From assembly GCA_947596225.1 (NCBI GenBank), contig CANQEX010000004.1, forward strand, positions 1 through 42,266: a stretch of DNA of 42,266 nucleotides, written 5' to 3'. Both the position numbers and the translations under genes were made by a program. The notes beneath the pieces are model-generated. The model did not search any database. It had not been told where the DNA came from and saw only the letters and a program-made list of their open reading frames with translations. Of this stretch, positions 1 through 7,402 are shown piece by piece. How positions within the stretch are numbered: the stretch's first letter is position 1; each line of letters opens with the position of its first letter. This DNA comes from an uncultured Clostridia bacterium. GTDB taxonomy: Bacteria > Bacillota > Clostridia > TANB77 > CAG-508.

Positions 1-147
1 CCTTGGAAAAATATTATTCGTATGAGAGAAAGATTTGCACATCATTATGGAGATATGAATTTGGAAATTATATTTGACACTGCTTTAAATGATATACCAA
101 AATTAAATGAATTTATAAAAAAAGAATTAGAAAACAATATAGACTGA
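1..147 (+). CDS. HepT-like ribonuclease toxin, C-terminal end (partial)
   Basis: The first 48 codons run from the left edge to a TGA stop. The start lies outside the window. The fragment has the C-terminal signature of HepT/DUF86 proteins: PWKNIIRMRERFAHHYGD, which contains the R-x(4-6)-H-type motif (here R..FAHHY) used by HEPN ribonucleases, followed by a short acidic helix. HepT toxins pair with an MNT nucleotidyltransferase antitoxin, which would be expected just upstream, outside the window. Family assignment rests on this motif only. Whether the toxin is active cannot be judged. Confidence 0.72.
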   Translation, partial: PWKNIIRMRERFAHHYGDMNLEIIFDTALNDIPKLNEFIKKELENNID

Positions 148-148
148 T

Positions 149-174
149 TTTTGCAACACAATTTTGCAACACAA
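149..174. repeat. Tandem duplication of a 13-base unit
   Basis: The unit TTTTGCAACACAA occurs twice in direct succession (149-161 and 162-174) just after the HepT-like stop codon. It looks like a simple local duplication. No further copies follow and there is no spacer structure. Confidence 0.8.
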
Positions 175-243
175 ATATAAAAAATGCTTGAATTTAGGCA
201 AAAACTCTCTATCTATCAGGGTAGGGGTCACCACTTTATCTTT

Positions 244-577
244 TTATATTATTCCTAAAATAAATGGTAATATAAAAAATGCTAATATTAAAATTAATAT
301 AATTCCGTGGCAATGAAAACGTATATTGAAAAATATTGAATATTAAATTATTAAATTCTTTTCTTTTTTGTTTCTTTTTTTCTTGTAATTCTTTTTGTTT
401 TTTTTCTTGCTCTTCTTTTATTAATTTTGATTTATTTCTTATTTCAAAATTTCTTTTTGCTTCTTCTAATAGTGCATAATCTTTGTTTTTCCTTTCCTGT
501 TCTTGCTTATATTCGTTTTCAACTTCTTTTTTATGCTCTTTATATTTTTTTATTGCTTCTGATTCTGTTTTTTCCAT
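244..577 (-). CDS. Small coiled-coil protein with C-terminal membrane helix, read through a CGG-A +1 shift
   Basis: The start at 577 has a GAGGTG ribosome site. Residues 1-75 are a highly charged Glu/Lys-rich coiled coil, followed by a short hydrophobic patch. In the starting frame the protein ends in a poorly structured tail at 236. At 307-305 the minus strand reads CCA-CGG-A. Moving +1 at this point gives Pro-Gly followed by an uninterrupted 18-residue hydrophobic helix (GIILILILAFFILPFILGII) and a TAA at 244-246, for a product of about 110 residues. A coiled coil with a C-terminal membrane anchor is a far more protein-like result than the unshifted tail. I recognise no family. The +1 call rests on the membrane helix and on the same signature in seven other genes. 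Confidence 0.6.
305..307 (-). other. CGG-A +1 frameshift site in the coiled-coil membrane protein
   Basis: In-frame CGG (307 to 305) is followed by A. The downstream frame resumes with GGA at 306-304. The preceding codon is CCA. Confidence 0.6.
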
Positions 578-777
578 TTTTACACCTCAAAATTATTTTT
601 TATATCAATGTAATTGTTCTATAATTAATATTAAATAGATTATTAAATTATATAATATCATATCTTTTTATTTTTGTCATTTTTTTTAAACATTTACGAT
701 AGTGTCAATTTTAATATTTATTGAATAGGCTTTATAGACAAAATAATTTTGTGTTGTATACTATTTTCACCTTTTTT

Positions 778-808
778 ATCTCTTGGTTATATAAATTTAC
801 CAAGAGAT
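778..808. repeat. 10-bp inverted repeat
   Basis: ATCTCTTGGT (778-787) pairs with ACCAAGAGAT (799-808) across an 11-base AT loop. Neither strand has a T-run after the stem, so it is not a clear terminator. It lies just upstream of the promoter at 832 and could be an operator or a terminator remnant. Confidence 0.55.
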
Positions 809-831
809 TTGAGTAAGGCAAGTGGTTGTTT

Positions 832-860
832 TTGACATAATTATAGCTATGTGCTATGAT
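832..860 (+). promoter_or_regulatory. Sigma-A-type promoter for the YjdF-like gene
   Basis: TTGACA (832-837), a 17-base spacer and TATGAT (855-860); an overlapping TATAAT is at 860-865. Transcription would begin about 125 bases before the start codon at 997. Confidence 0.7.
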
Positions 861-996
861 ATAATAAAAATAAATTAAGAGGAAGAAAATAATCAATTAA
901 ATAGGTTGAAATAGAGCACATACAACTGCAAATTTATCAAATAATAATCCTAATCAAGAACCTAGATAATAATACAAAAAAGAAAGGAAAATATAT

Positions 997-1782
997 ATGA
1001 AACATTTTAGTAAAATAATTAAAGAAAAATATAAAGAAACCAAAAAAAGTTCATTATTAGTATATTTAATATTAAGAGTTTTAGTAATAATATGTATGAT
1101 ATTACAAATACTTAGAGGAGATTGGAACAATGCTGTTTTGTGCTTTTTTTCATTAATTTTATTTACAGTACCTTCTTTAATTCAGTACAAACTAAAAATA
1201 ACATTACCAACAGTACTTGAAAGTATAATTTATTTGTTTATATTTTCTGCAGAAATATTAGGAGAAATAAATAATTTTTATGGAATTATTCCACATTGGG
1301 ATACTTTACTTCATACATTAAATGGCTTTTTAGCAGCAGGTGTAGGATTTTCATTAATTGATTTATTGAATAAAAATAGTAAAAATATTAACTTATCTCC
1401 AATATATGTAGCGATTGTTGCATTTTGCTTTTCAATGACAATAGGAGTACTATGGGAATTTTTTGAGTATAGTGCAGATACATATTTTAAATTTGATATG
1501 CAAAAAGATAGAATAATTTCAAGAATATCATCAGTAGAGTTAGATCCAGAAAAAAGTAATAATCCTATTGTAATAGATAATATTGAATCAACACAAATAA
1601 ATACAAAAGATGGAACAACAGTTATAGATGGTGGATATTTGGATATAGGTATAAATGATACTATGAAAGATTTATTTGTAAATTTTATAGGTGCTGTATG
1701 TTTTAGTTTTATTGGATATTTATACATAAAAAACAGAGAAAAATATAAATTTGCAAGTAATTTTATTCCAACAAAAAATTAA
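997..1782 (+). CDS. YjdF/DUF2238-like integral membrane protein
   Basis: This 261-residue protein has several hydrophobic segments in its first 155 residues and another near the C-terminus (about 228-246). Conserved polar motifs sit inside or beside the membrane: HWDTLLHTLNGF, GVLWEFFEYSAD and NDTMKDLFVNFIGA. The H-x-D-x-L-H and W-E-x-x-E-Y pattern is characteristic of the uncharacterised YjdF (DUF2238) family. A soluble loop of about 60 residues (165-225) separates the last two motif blocks. It begins after GAAAGG (980-985) and ends 16 bases before rdgB, so the two are probably co-transcribed. No function is known. Confidence 0.65.
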   Translation: MKHFSKIIKEKYKETKKSSLLVYLILRVLVIICMILQILRGDWNNAVLCFFSLILFTVPSLIQYKLKITLPTVLESIIYLFIFSAEILGEINNFYGIIPHWDTLLHTLNGFLAAGVGFSLIDLLNKNSKNINLSPIYVAIVAFCFSMTIGVLWEFFEYSADTYFKFDMQKDRIISRISSVELDPEKSNNPIVIDNIESTQINTKDGTTVIDGGYLDIGINDTMKDLFVNFIGAVCFSFIGYLYIKNREKYKFASNFIPTKN

Positions 1783-1798
1783 GTTTAGGAGGCTAACT

Positions 1799-2426
1799 AT
1801 GAAAATTTTATATGGAACAAGTAATAAAGATAAAGTTGAAGCTATGAAGAAAATAGTTAAAAATCATGGTTTTGAAGTTACAATTTATACATTAAAGGAT
1901 ATAGGTTTTAATCAAGAAATTATTGAAGATGGAAAAACATTTGAAGAAAATTCTGAAATTAAAGCAAATGCTATAAAAAAATATTGTATTGAAAATAATA
2001 TTGATAATAAAATAATTATTACAGATGATGCTGGTTTATGTATTGATAAATTAAATGGAGAGCCAGGAATATATAGTGCAAGGTATGCTGGAGAAAATGC
2101 TACACAAGAGCAATGTATAAATAAAATACTAAATAAAATGAAACAGTATACAAATTTAGATGATAGAACATGCAAATTTGTATGTGTTTTAACTGCAATT
2201 TTACCAAATGGACAAAAAATTGTAGAAAGAGGGGAATGTAATCGGAAAAGTTGCGTTAAAGGCTGGAAAATTAGGGGGATTAATGTTAGGACCAATATTT
2301 ATTCCAAATGGATTTGACAAACCAATGGGGGATATGGATGAAGAAGAATATGCTTCTGTACATAACCATAGAGATTTAGCAATGGAAAAAATAGTAAAAA
2401 AATTAATAAAGTTAGGATATAAATAA
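1799..2426 (+). CDS. rdgB: RdgB/HAM1-type XTP/dITP diphosphatase, interrupted by a CGG-A +1 shift
   Basis: The enzyme hydrolyses ITP, dITP and XTP to monophosphates and keeps deaminated purines out of nucleic acids. The start at 1799 follows AGGAGG (1787-1792). The first frame gives 148 residues with the family motifs GTSNKDKVEAM, the central TDDAGLCID (metal and substrate site) and GIYSARYAGENA, ending at GECN. There it meets CGG at 2243. After a +1 move it continues GKVALKAGKLGG, GPIFIPNGFDKP and SVHNHRDLAMEK to a TAA at 2426. The total is about 208 residues, the usual family length. The restored Gly falls in the conserved GEC-x-G motif. Without the shift the protein would end at 2317 and lose its C-terminal substrate-binding third. 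Confidence 0.9.
2243..2245 (+). other. CGG-A +1 frameshift site in rdgB
   Basis: The sequence reads AAT-CGG-A. The original frame reaches CGG and the RdgB sequence continues from GGA at 2244. The glycine is the conserved one in GEC-x-G. Confidence 0.85.
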
Positions 2427-2443
2427 ATTAAAAGAGAATTATA

Positions 2444-2508
2444 AAAATAAAATGTACCACAAATGTTAGATGAAAATTTAGCATATTGAGGTGCATTTTA
2501 TTTTAAAA
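2444..2508 (+). terminator. Long-stem hairpin after rdgB
   Basis: A 15-bp stem (2444-2458 with 2490-2504, one G-U pair) is rich in A on the left arm and T on the right arm, with a loop of about 31 bases. It lies between the rdgB stop and the recN promoter. Confidence 0.5.
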
Positions 2509-2524
2509 AAGCCAAACAAATGTA

Positions 2525-2552
2525 TTGACAATTTATAAAAATAGTATATAAT
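2525..2552 (+). promoter_or_regulatory. Promoter for recN
   Basis: TTGACA (2525-2530), a 16-base spacer and TATAAT (2547-2552). The start codon is about 75 bases downstream. Confidence 0.7.
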
Positions 2553-2628
2553 ATTAATACCAAACATACATTCGCAGTTTTAAAAATAAAAGATAGAAAG
2601 GAGAAGGAATAATATTCCTGAATTTATT

Positions 2629-4257
2629 ATGATAAATACTCTACATATAAAAAATATAGGAATTATAGATGATGTTACAATAAACTTAAATGAAGGATTT
2701 AATGTATTAACAGGTGAAACAGGTGCTGGAAAAACTTTAATAATAGAATCGCTTCAAATATTAGCTGGTGGTAGGTTTTCAAAAGAAATGATAAGAAAAG
2801 ATGAAAAAAATTGTTTTGTAGAAATGTCTTTATACTTACCAAAATCTGGATTTGAAGATAATACTGTCATAGTTTCAAGAGAAATAAATATTAATGGAAA
2901 AAATATATGTAAAATAAATGGAAGGCTATCTACAGTAAAAGAATTAAGAGAATTTATGAGTAACATTATAGATATACATGGACAAAATGAAAACCAATCT
3001 ATTTTAAATGTAAATACACATATAGAACTTTTAGATGAATATTCAAGAAATATAAAAGATGTAAAAATACAATATAAAAATTTATATCAAGATTATTTAA
3101 ATATAAAATTAGAACTTAATAAAAATTTTGGTGATGATAAAGAAAGACAAAGAAAATTAGATTTATTAAATTATCAAATAAAAGAAATTGAAGATGCAAA
3201 ATTAAAAATAGGAGAAGAAGAAGAGTTAGAAAGTAAGAGACAATTAATGAGATCTTCTGAAAAAATAAAAATAAATTTAATAGAAGCAGAAAATCAATTA
3301 AATGAAAATACAATAGATAGTATAAATATAGCAATAAAATCACTAGAGAAAATAGAAAAATATAATGAAGAATATTCAAAAATAGTATCTAGGCTAAAAG
3401 ATTGTTATTATGAAATACAAGAAAGTGCTAGAGATATATCTTATTATAGTGAAGATATGTATTTTAATGAGAATGAGCAAGAAGAAATAGAAGAAAGAAT
3501 AGATATAATAAATTCATTAAAAAGAAAATATGGTAATAATATAAAAGAAATATTAGAATATAAAAATCAAGTAAAAAAAGAAATATATGAAATTGAAAAT
3601 ATGGAGGAATATATAAAAAGTTTAAAGGAAAAGTTAGAAACTACTGAAAATGAAATGATGAAACTTTCAATTAATATGAATAATATAAGAAAAGAAATGT
3701 CAGAAGAGTTAGTTAATAAAATAAATAAAGAACTAGAAGAATTAGAAATGAAAAATGCTAAATTTAGCATAAAAATTGATTTTTCAAATGATAGAAAATT
3801 TAATTCTAATGGTTTAGATGAAGTAGAATTTTTAATTACTACAAATGTAGGAGAAGAAGCCAAACCGTTAGTTAAAATTGCATCAGGTGGAGAGATGGCT
3901 AGAATAATGCTTGCAATAAAAAATGTATTAGCAGATGTTGATAAAATACCTGTAATAATATTTGATGAAATAGATACTGGAATAAGTGGTATTGCTGCTA
4001 ATAGTACAGGAGAGAAAATGAAAAAAATATCAAAAAATCATCAAGTAATATGTGTTACTCATTTGGCAAGTATTGCTGCAAAAGGTGATTATAATTACTA
4101 TATTAGTAAGCAAATAGAAAATAATAAAACAAAAACAAAAGTGAAACTACTTAATGAAGAAGAGGTATTAAAGGAAATTGCTAGAATTTCCAGTGGAGCA
4201 ATAACAGATATAAGTATAAATCATGCAAAAGAGCTCAGAAAAACAAAAATAGCTTAA
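2629..4257 (+). CDS. recN: DNA repair ATPase RecN
   Basis: RecN is an SMC-like ATPase that acts early in double-strand break repair. The 542-residue protein has Walker A GETGAGKT at 29-36, a long charged coiled coil (about 150-360), the ABC signature ASGGEMAR at about 417-424 and Walker B IIFDEIDTGISG at about 443-454, followed by the H-loop region CVTHLASIAAKGD. Length is close to the family's 550-570. The nearest strong ribosome site (AAGGAGA, 2599-2605) is about 24 bases upstream of the ATG. An ATT at 2614 in the same frame is better spaced, but MINTLHIKNIGIID matches the usual RecN N-terminus, so the ATG is kept. Confidence 0.93.
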   Translation: MINTLHIKNIGIIDDVTINLNEGFNVLTGETGAGKTLIIESLQILAGGRFSKEMIRKDEKNCFVEMSLYLPKSGFEDNTVIVSREININGKNICKINGRLSTVKELREFMSNIIDIHGQNENQSILNVNTHIELLDEYSRNIKDVKIQYKNLYQDYLNIKLELNKNFGDDKERQRKLDLLNYQIKEIEDAKLKIGEEEELESKRQLMRSSEKIKINLIEAENQLNENTIDSINIAIKSLEKIEKYNEEYSKIVSRLKDCYYEIQESARDISYYSEDMYFNENEQEEIEERIDIINSLKRKYGNNIKEILEYKNQVKKEIYEIENMEEYIKSLKEKLETTENEMMKLSINMNNIRKEMSEELVNKINKELEELEMKNAKFSIKIDFSNDRKFNSNGLDEVEFLITTNVGEEAKPLVKIASGGEMARIMLAIKNVLADVDKIPVIIFDEIDTGISGIAANSTGEKMKKISKNHQVICVTHLASIAAKGDYNYYISKQIENNKTKTKVKLLNEEEVLKEIARISSGAITDISINHAKELRKTKIA

Positions 4258-4258
4258 A

Positions 4259-4287
4259 TTGACTATTTACATAAAATATGATATAAT
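4259..4287 (+). promoter_or_regulatory. Promoter for the cell-wall hydrolase gene
   Basis: TTGACT (4259-4264), 17 bases, TATAAT (4282-4287), beginning right after the recN stop. Confidence 0.7.
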
Positions 4288-4345
4288 AAAAAAGATTATA
4301 TAAAAAAATTATAGCTATTTGATAAAAATGGCAGGGGAGGTACGA

Positions 4346-5143
4346 ATGAATAAGAAGTTATTTAAAAATTGTCCGAATGAAAGAGAAGTCGATTGCAGAA
4401 ATTGCAGTAGATATCGGCTCTGTTTAGTAAAGAAGGAAAGAAGGAAGAAAGCTAGAAGAAAGAAAAAAATAAAAAAGATAATGAGATTATTTATCTTTTT
4501 TGTAGGAATTTTGATTGTTGGTATCGTAATAAACTTTTTTTTCTTTAGAGAAAAGTCTTCAGCAGACGAAACAGATCTGCAAGTGGTCGATGTACCACTA
4601 TCAAATCTGGCAATTGAAACATTTAATCGGTCAGAAAGTATTATAGGGGCTAAGCTCCAAAAAATAAAGGAACCGAAAATAGCACCAGTTGCACAAATGG
4701 AAATACCAGTAAATATCTATAAATACAATCTATCTGCTGATGATAGAAAGTTAATAGAAAAATTGGTATACCAAGAAGCAAGAGGGGAATGTTTTGAGGG
4801 TCAGATTGCAGTTGCGGCAGTTGTACTTAACAGGTATTATTATGGAAGAGAATATTATGGAGATTTTTTTGATGATTCTTCAATTTATTCCATAATAACT
4901 CAAAAATGGCAGTTTGCAGATGTAAGCAGTGTAAGCGAGGATATGTTGTTAGAGTATCCTGACTGTGCATATGCTGTAGAAGCCGCGTGTAGAGGAATTG
5001 ATCCTACGCGTGAATACTTCGAGAATGGAGCATTCTTCTTTTTTGCACCAGCTACAATCACTGGATTTGAGGCAGAAAGAAGGCAGAATATTGATTTTTA
5101 TCAAATTGGGAATCATCGTTTTCACAATGATTTCGCATTCTAA
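4346..5143 (+). CDS. Membrane-anchored SleB-like cell wall hydrolase with foreign-looking codon use
   Basis: The 265-residue protein has a short Cys motif at the N-terminus (Cys 9, 17, 20, 26), a very basic stretch, a membrane helix at about 45-67, a linker of about 70 residues and a C-terminal Hydrolase_2 domain (the catalytic domain of SleB/CwlJ cortex hydrolases). The domain contains LVYQEARGE with the likely catalytic Glu144, QWQFA-like spacing (QKWQFAD) and the end motif IGNHRFHNDF. The start at 4346 follows GGGGAGG. Codon use is unlike the neighbours (GTC, CTC, GCC, GCG, ACG), and it reads CGG as ordinary Arg twice (TAT-CGG-CTC and AAT-CGG-TCA). It is a single gene with its own promoter and terminator, which suggests transfer from a higher-GC relative. 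A role in spore cortex or peptidoglycan turnover is likely. Confidence 0.82.
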   Translation: MNKKLFKNCPNEREVDCRNCSRYRLCLVKKERRKKARRKKKIKKIMRLFIFFVGILIVGIVINFFFFREKSSADETDLQVVDVPLSNLAIETFNRSESIIGAKLQKIKEPKIAPVAQMEIPVNIYKYNLSADDRKLIEKLVYQEARGECFEGQIAVAAVVLNRYYYGREYYGDFFDDSSIYSIITQKWQFADVSSVSEDMLLEYPDCAYAVEAACRGIDPTREYFENGAFFFFAPATITGFEAERRQNIDFYQIGNHRFHNDFAF

Positions 5144-5157
5144 CTCCAAATAAAAAA

Positions 5158-5196
5158 AGTCGGCTTGGGTAAATTCACTCGAGCTGACTTTTTTAT
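5158..5196 (+). terminator. Rho-independent terminator of the hydrolase gene
   Basis: A 13-bp stem with G-U pairs (5158-5170 with 5177-5189) and a six-base loop is followed by a run of T. Confidence 0.85.
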
Positions 5197-5273
5197 TATA
5201 GGTCAGGCACGAATAGAAAAAAGAAACATATACTTATTTATAAGACTTAAATAGTAAGTATCGGAGGTAATAA

Positions 5274-5969
5274 ATGTTTATTTTTTCTATATCTAATCTT
5301 TTAATGTTAAGTCAAATTGTATTTGGCGTAGGATACATACAAACTGGAAATTTATTTCCAGAACCACTAACTCCAGAAGAAGAAAAAATATATTTAGAAA
5401 GAATGAAAAATGGAGATGAAGAGGCAAGAAATATATTGATTGAAAGAAATTTAAGATTGGTGGCACATGTATCAAAAAAATACTCTTCAACAAATATTGA
5501 TCAGGATGATTTAATATCAATAGGGAGTATTGGATTAATAAAAGGTATAAATAGCTTTGATATGGATAAAAATATTAAATTGGCAACATATGTAGCTAAA
5601 TGTATAGAAAATGAAATATTAATGTATTTAAGAACAAACAAAAAAAGAGCAGGAGATGTATATTTAAATGAGCCTATTGGAAAAGATAAAGATGATAATG
5701 AAGTTACACTTCAAGAAGTATTAGAAAATAATGAAAGAAATGTAGAAGATGAAGTTGATTTAAAATTTAAAATAAAAAATTTATATGAAAAAATGAAAAA
5801 AATATTAAAGGATAGAGAAAAAGTTATAATAGAATTAAGATTTGGTTTAAATGGTGATAAGCCAAAAACACAAAAAGAAATTGCCAAAATGATGAATATA
5901 AGTAGATCATATGTATCAAGAATAGAAAGTAAAGCAATTGGAAAATTAGCAAGAGAAATAAAAGAGTAA
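5274..5969 (+). CDS. sigK: Mother-cell sporulation sigma factor SigK
   Basis: SigK directs late mother-cell transcription (coat and cortex genes). The 231-residue protein begins with a hydrophobic pro-sequence (about 1-20), then NLFPEPLTPEEEKIYLERM typical of pro-SigK. Region 2 follows (ARNILIERNLRLVAHVSKKY, DDLISIGSIGLIKGINSF, KLATYVAKCIENEILMYLR), then region 4 with a helix-turn-helix (TQKEIAKMMNISRSYVSRIE). The gene is uninterrupted: there is no skin-type element and no CGG codon. The start follows GGAGG at 5262-5266. Activation would require proteolytic removal of the pro-sequence, as known for the family. Confidence 0.9.
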   Translation: MFIFSISNLLMLSQIVFGVGYIQTGNLFPEPLTPEEEKIYLERMKNGDEEARNILIERNLRLVAHVSKKYSSTNIDQDDLISIGSIGLIKGINSFDMDKNIKLATYVAKCIENEILMYLRTNKKRAGDVYLNEPIGKDKDDNEVTLQEVLENNERNVEDEVDLKFKIKNLYEKMKKILKDREKVIIELRFGLNGDKPKTQKEIAKMMNISRSYVSRIESKAIGKLAREIKE

Positions 5970-6011
5970 AAAATGTAGAATTTATTAATTTGAGATGATA
6001 TAATATTAATC

Positions 6012-6914
6012 ATGTATAGTAAAGATTTATTAGAAGAATGTGTTTTATGTCCACATAAATGTAAAGTGAATAGATTAAATGGTAAATTAGGAAGATGTAA
6101 AGCAACTGAAAAAGTTAAAATAGCTCTTGCAAATTTACATTATTTTGAAGAACCATGTATAAGTGGAGAAAATGGATCAGGAACAGTATTTTTTTCTGGT
6201 TGTAATATGTCATGCAAATTTTGTCAAAATTATAAAATTAGTCAAAATATGAATGGAAAATATATTGAGATTAATGAACTTGCAAACGAATTTATAAAGC
6301 TCCAAAATATGAAAGCAAATAATATAAATTTAGTAACAGGAGTAATGTACATACCACAAATAATAGAAGCAATAAAAATAGCAAAACAAAATGGATTAAA
6401 AATTCCAATAATTTATAATTCAAGTGGATATGAAAATGTTGAAACAATAAAATTGTTAAATGGATATATAGACGTATATTTACCAGATCTTAAGTATTAT
6501 GATGAAGATTTAGCTATGAGATTATCAGGAATAAAAAAATATTTTTATTGTGCTACAGAAGCAATTAGAGAAATGTATAATCAAGTTGGTAGTCCAATTT
6601 TTGATGAAAATGGTATAATTCAAAAAGGATTAATTATTAGACATTTAGTTTTACCAAATCATTTGGAAAATAGTAAAAGGGTTTTAAATTGGATAAAAGA
6701 AAATATTCATAAAAATGTATATGTAAGTGTTATGGCACAGTATTTTCCTACAAATAAAGCTTTAGAAATAGAGGATATAAATAGAAAATTAACAAAAGAA
6801 GAATATAAGAAGATAGAAGATTATGTATTTGAGTTAGATTTAAATGGATATATACAGGATTTAGAAGATAATGAAGAAAAATATGTTCCAAATTTTGATA
6901 TAAATAATTTTTAA
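6012..6914 (+). CDS. PflA/PflX-like radical SAM protein
   Basis: This 300-residue protein has the radical SAM cluster motif C-x3-C-x2-C at residues 64, 68 and 71 (SGCNMSCKFCQN). An extra N-terminal Cys group (C10, C13, C17, C29) is typical of the COG1313 group related to pyruvate formate-lyase activating enzymes. The barrel continues through TGVMYIPQI, IIYNSSGYE and DVYLPDLKYYD. Members are assumed to activate a glycyl-radical or other partner protein, but the substrate is unknown. No glycyl-radical enzyme is visible nearby. It starts 43 bases after sigK with no clear ribosome site, so translation may be weak. Confidence 0.82.
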   Translation: MYSKDLLEECVLCPHKCKVNRLNGKLGRCKATEKVKIALANLHYFEEPCISGENGSGTVFFSGCNMSCKFCQNYKISQNMNGKYIEINELANEFIKLQNMKANNINLVTGVMYIPQIIEAIKIAKQNGLKIPIIYNSSGYENVETIKLLNGYIDVYLPDLKYYDEDLAMRLSGIKKYFYCATEAIREMYNQVGSPIFDENGIIQKGLIIRHLVLPNHLENSKRVLNWIKENIHKNVYVSVMAQYFPTNKALEIEDINRKLTKEEYKKIEDYVFELDLNGYIQDLEDNEEKYVPNFDINNF

Positions 6915-7127
6915 AAATTGATATATAATAAATTACAACAACATTAATTATACCATATAAATAATAAGATAACAAATATTAAAACTATATGAAAAAGTAA
7001 GAAAAAAAGAAAATAAAAGATAAAAAGTAATTATAAAAAAGTGAAATTAAATTTATTGGAAAAAATTAAATTTGAAAAAGAATAATACATATGTTAATAT
7101 AATTATAAATTAAATAGTTAATAAATT

Positions 7128-7319
7128 TCCCTGCGTAGTGCGTATAGACAGAATTTTTAGAACCTACAAGTTTTGGAGAAGGGAGCCCAATCTCTGAATA
7201 TGGCGTGTATGCTTACATTTATGTAAGAAACCCAGGAGTATTTAGGAAGGCACCCACCTGTGTGAGTACAGGTCCATAAAAATTCTTGCAACTTACGGCT
7301 TAGACGTGGGGCTTTTTTT
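7128..7319 (+). ncRNA. ssrS: 6S-like regulatory RNA
   Basis: In an otherwise non-coding 490-base gap there is a block with richer GC and clear structure. CCCTGCGT (7129-7136) pairs fully with ACGTGGGG (7304-7311, two wobbles), closing a long rod. The right arm contains an ACCTGT/ACAGGT hairpin, and the transcript ends in GGGGCTTTTTTT like an intrinsic terminator. The sequence style (GAACCTAC near the 5' side; CACCCACCT, GGTCCAT, and ACGGC with TAGACGTGGGG at the 3' side) resembles Firmicutes 6S RNA, which binds RNA polymerase with the housekeeping sigma factor. The family name is from pattern memory. The rest of the gap (6915-7127) is plain AT-rich sequence with nothing else recognisable. Confidence 0.62.
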
Positions 7320-7334
7320 ATGTTGTGCGAAACA

Positions 7335-7363
7335 TTGATTTTTAATCAAAAAAATGGTAAACT
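7335..7363 (+). promoter_or_regulatory. Possible promoter for prmC operon
   Basis: TTGATT (7335-7340), 17 bases, TAAACT (7358-7363). The -10 is weak, but position and spacing fit. Confidence 0.4.
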
Positions 7364-7391
7364 AATAAAATCAGTAGAGTTTGATTTTATT
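7364..7391 (+). promoter_or_regulatory. Hairpin abutting the prmC ribosome site
   Basis: AATAAAATCA (7364-7373) is perfectly complementary to TGATTTTATT (7382-7391) with an 8-base loop. The stem ends immediately before the GGGAG ribosome site (7392-7396) of prmC, so it may affect initiation there. Confidence 0.45.
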
Positions 7392-7402
7392 GGGAGAAAT
7401 TA

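Larger units (their letters stand above)
578..996. other. Gene-poor spacer
   Basis: This stretch separates the divergent coiled-coil gene and the YjdF-like gene. It holds an inverted repeat (778-808) and a good promoter (832-860). The 120 bases after the promoter have stops in all frames and no convincing small gene; they may form an untranslated leader. Confidence 0.6.

Noticed and set aside
149..174. CRISPR repeat
   Set aside because: Only two adjacent copies without spacers.
5221..5273. SigE/SigK-type promoter for sigK (GAATA and CATATACT)
   Set aside because: The two boxes are about 11 bases apart, shorter than the usual spacing, so the match is not convincing.
6915..7127. Short open frames between the radical SAM gene and the 6S-like RNA
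   Set aside because: They are low-complexity A-rich sequence without ribosome sites.
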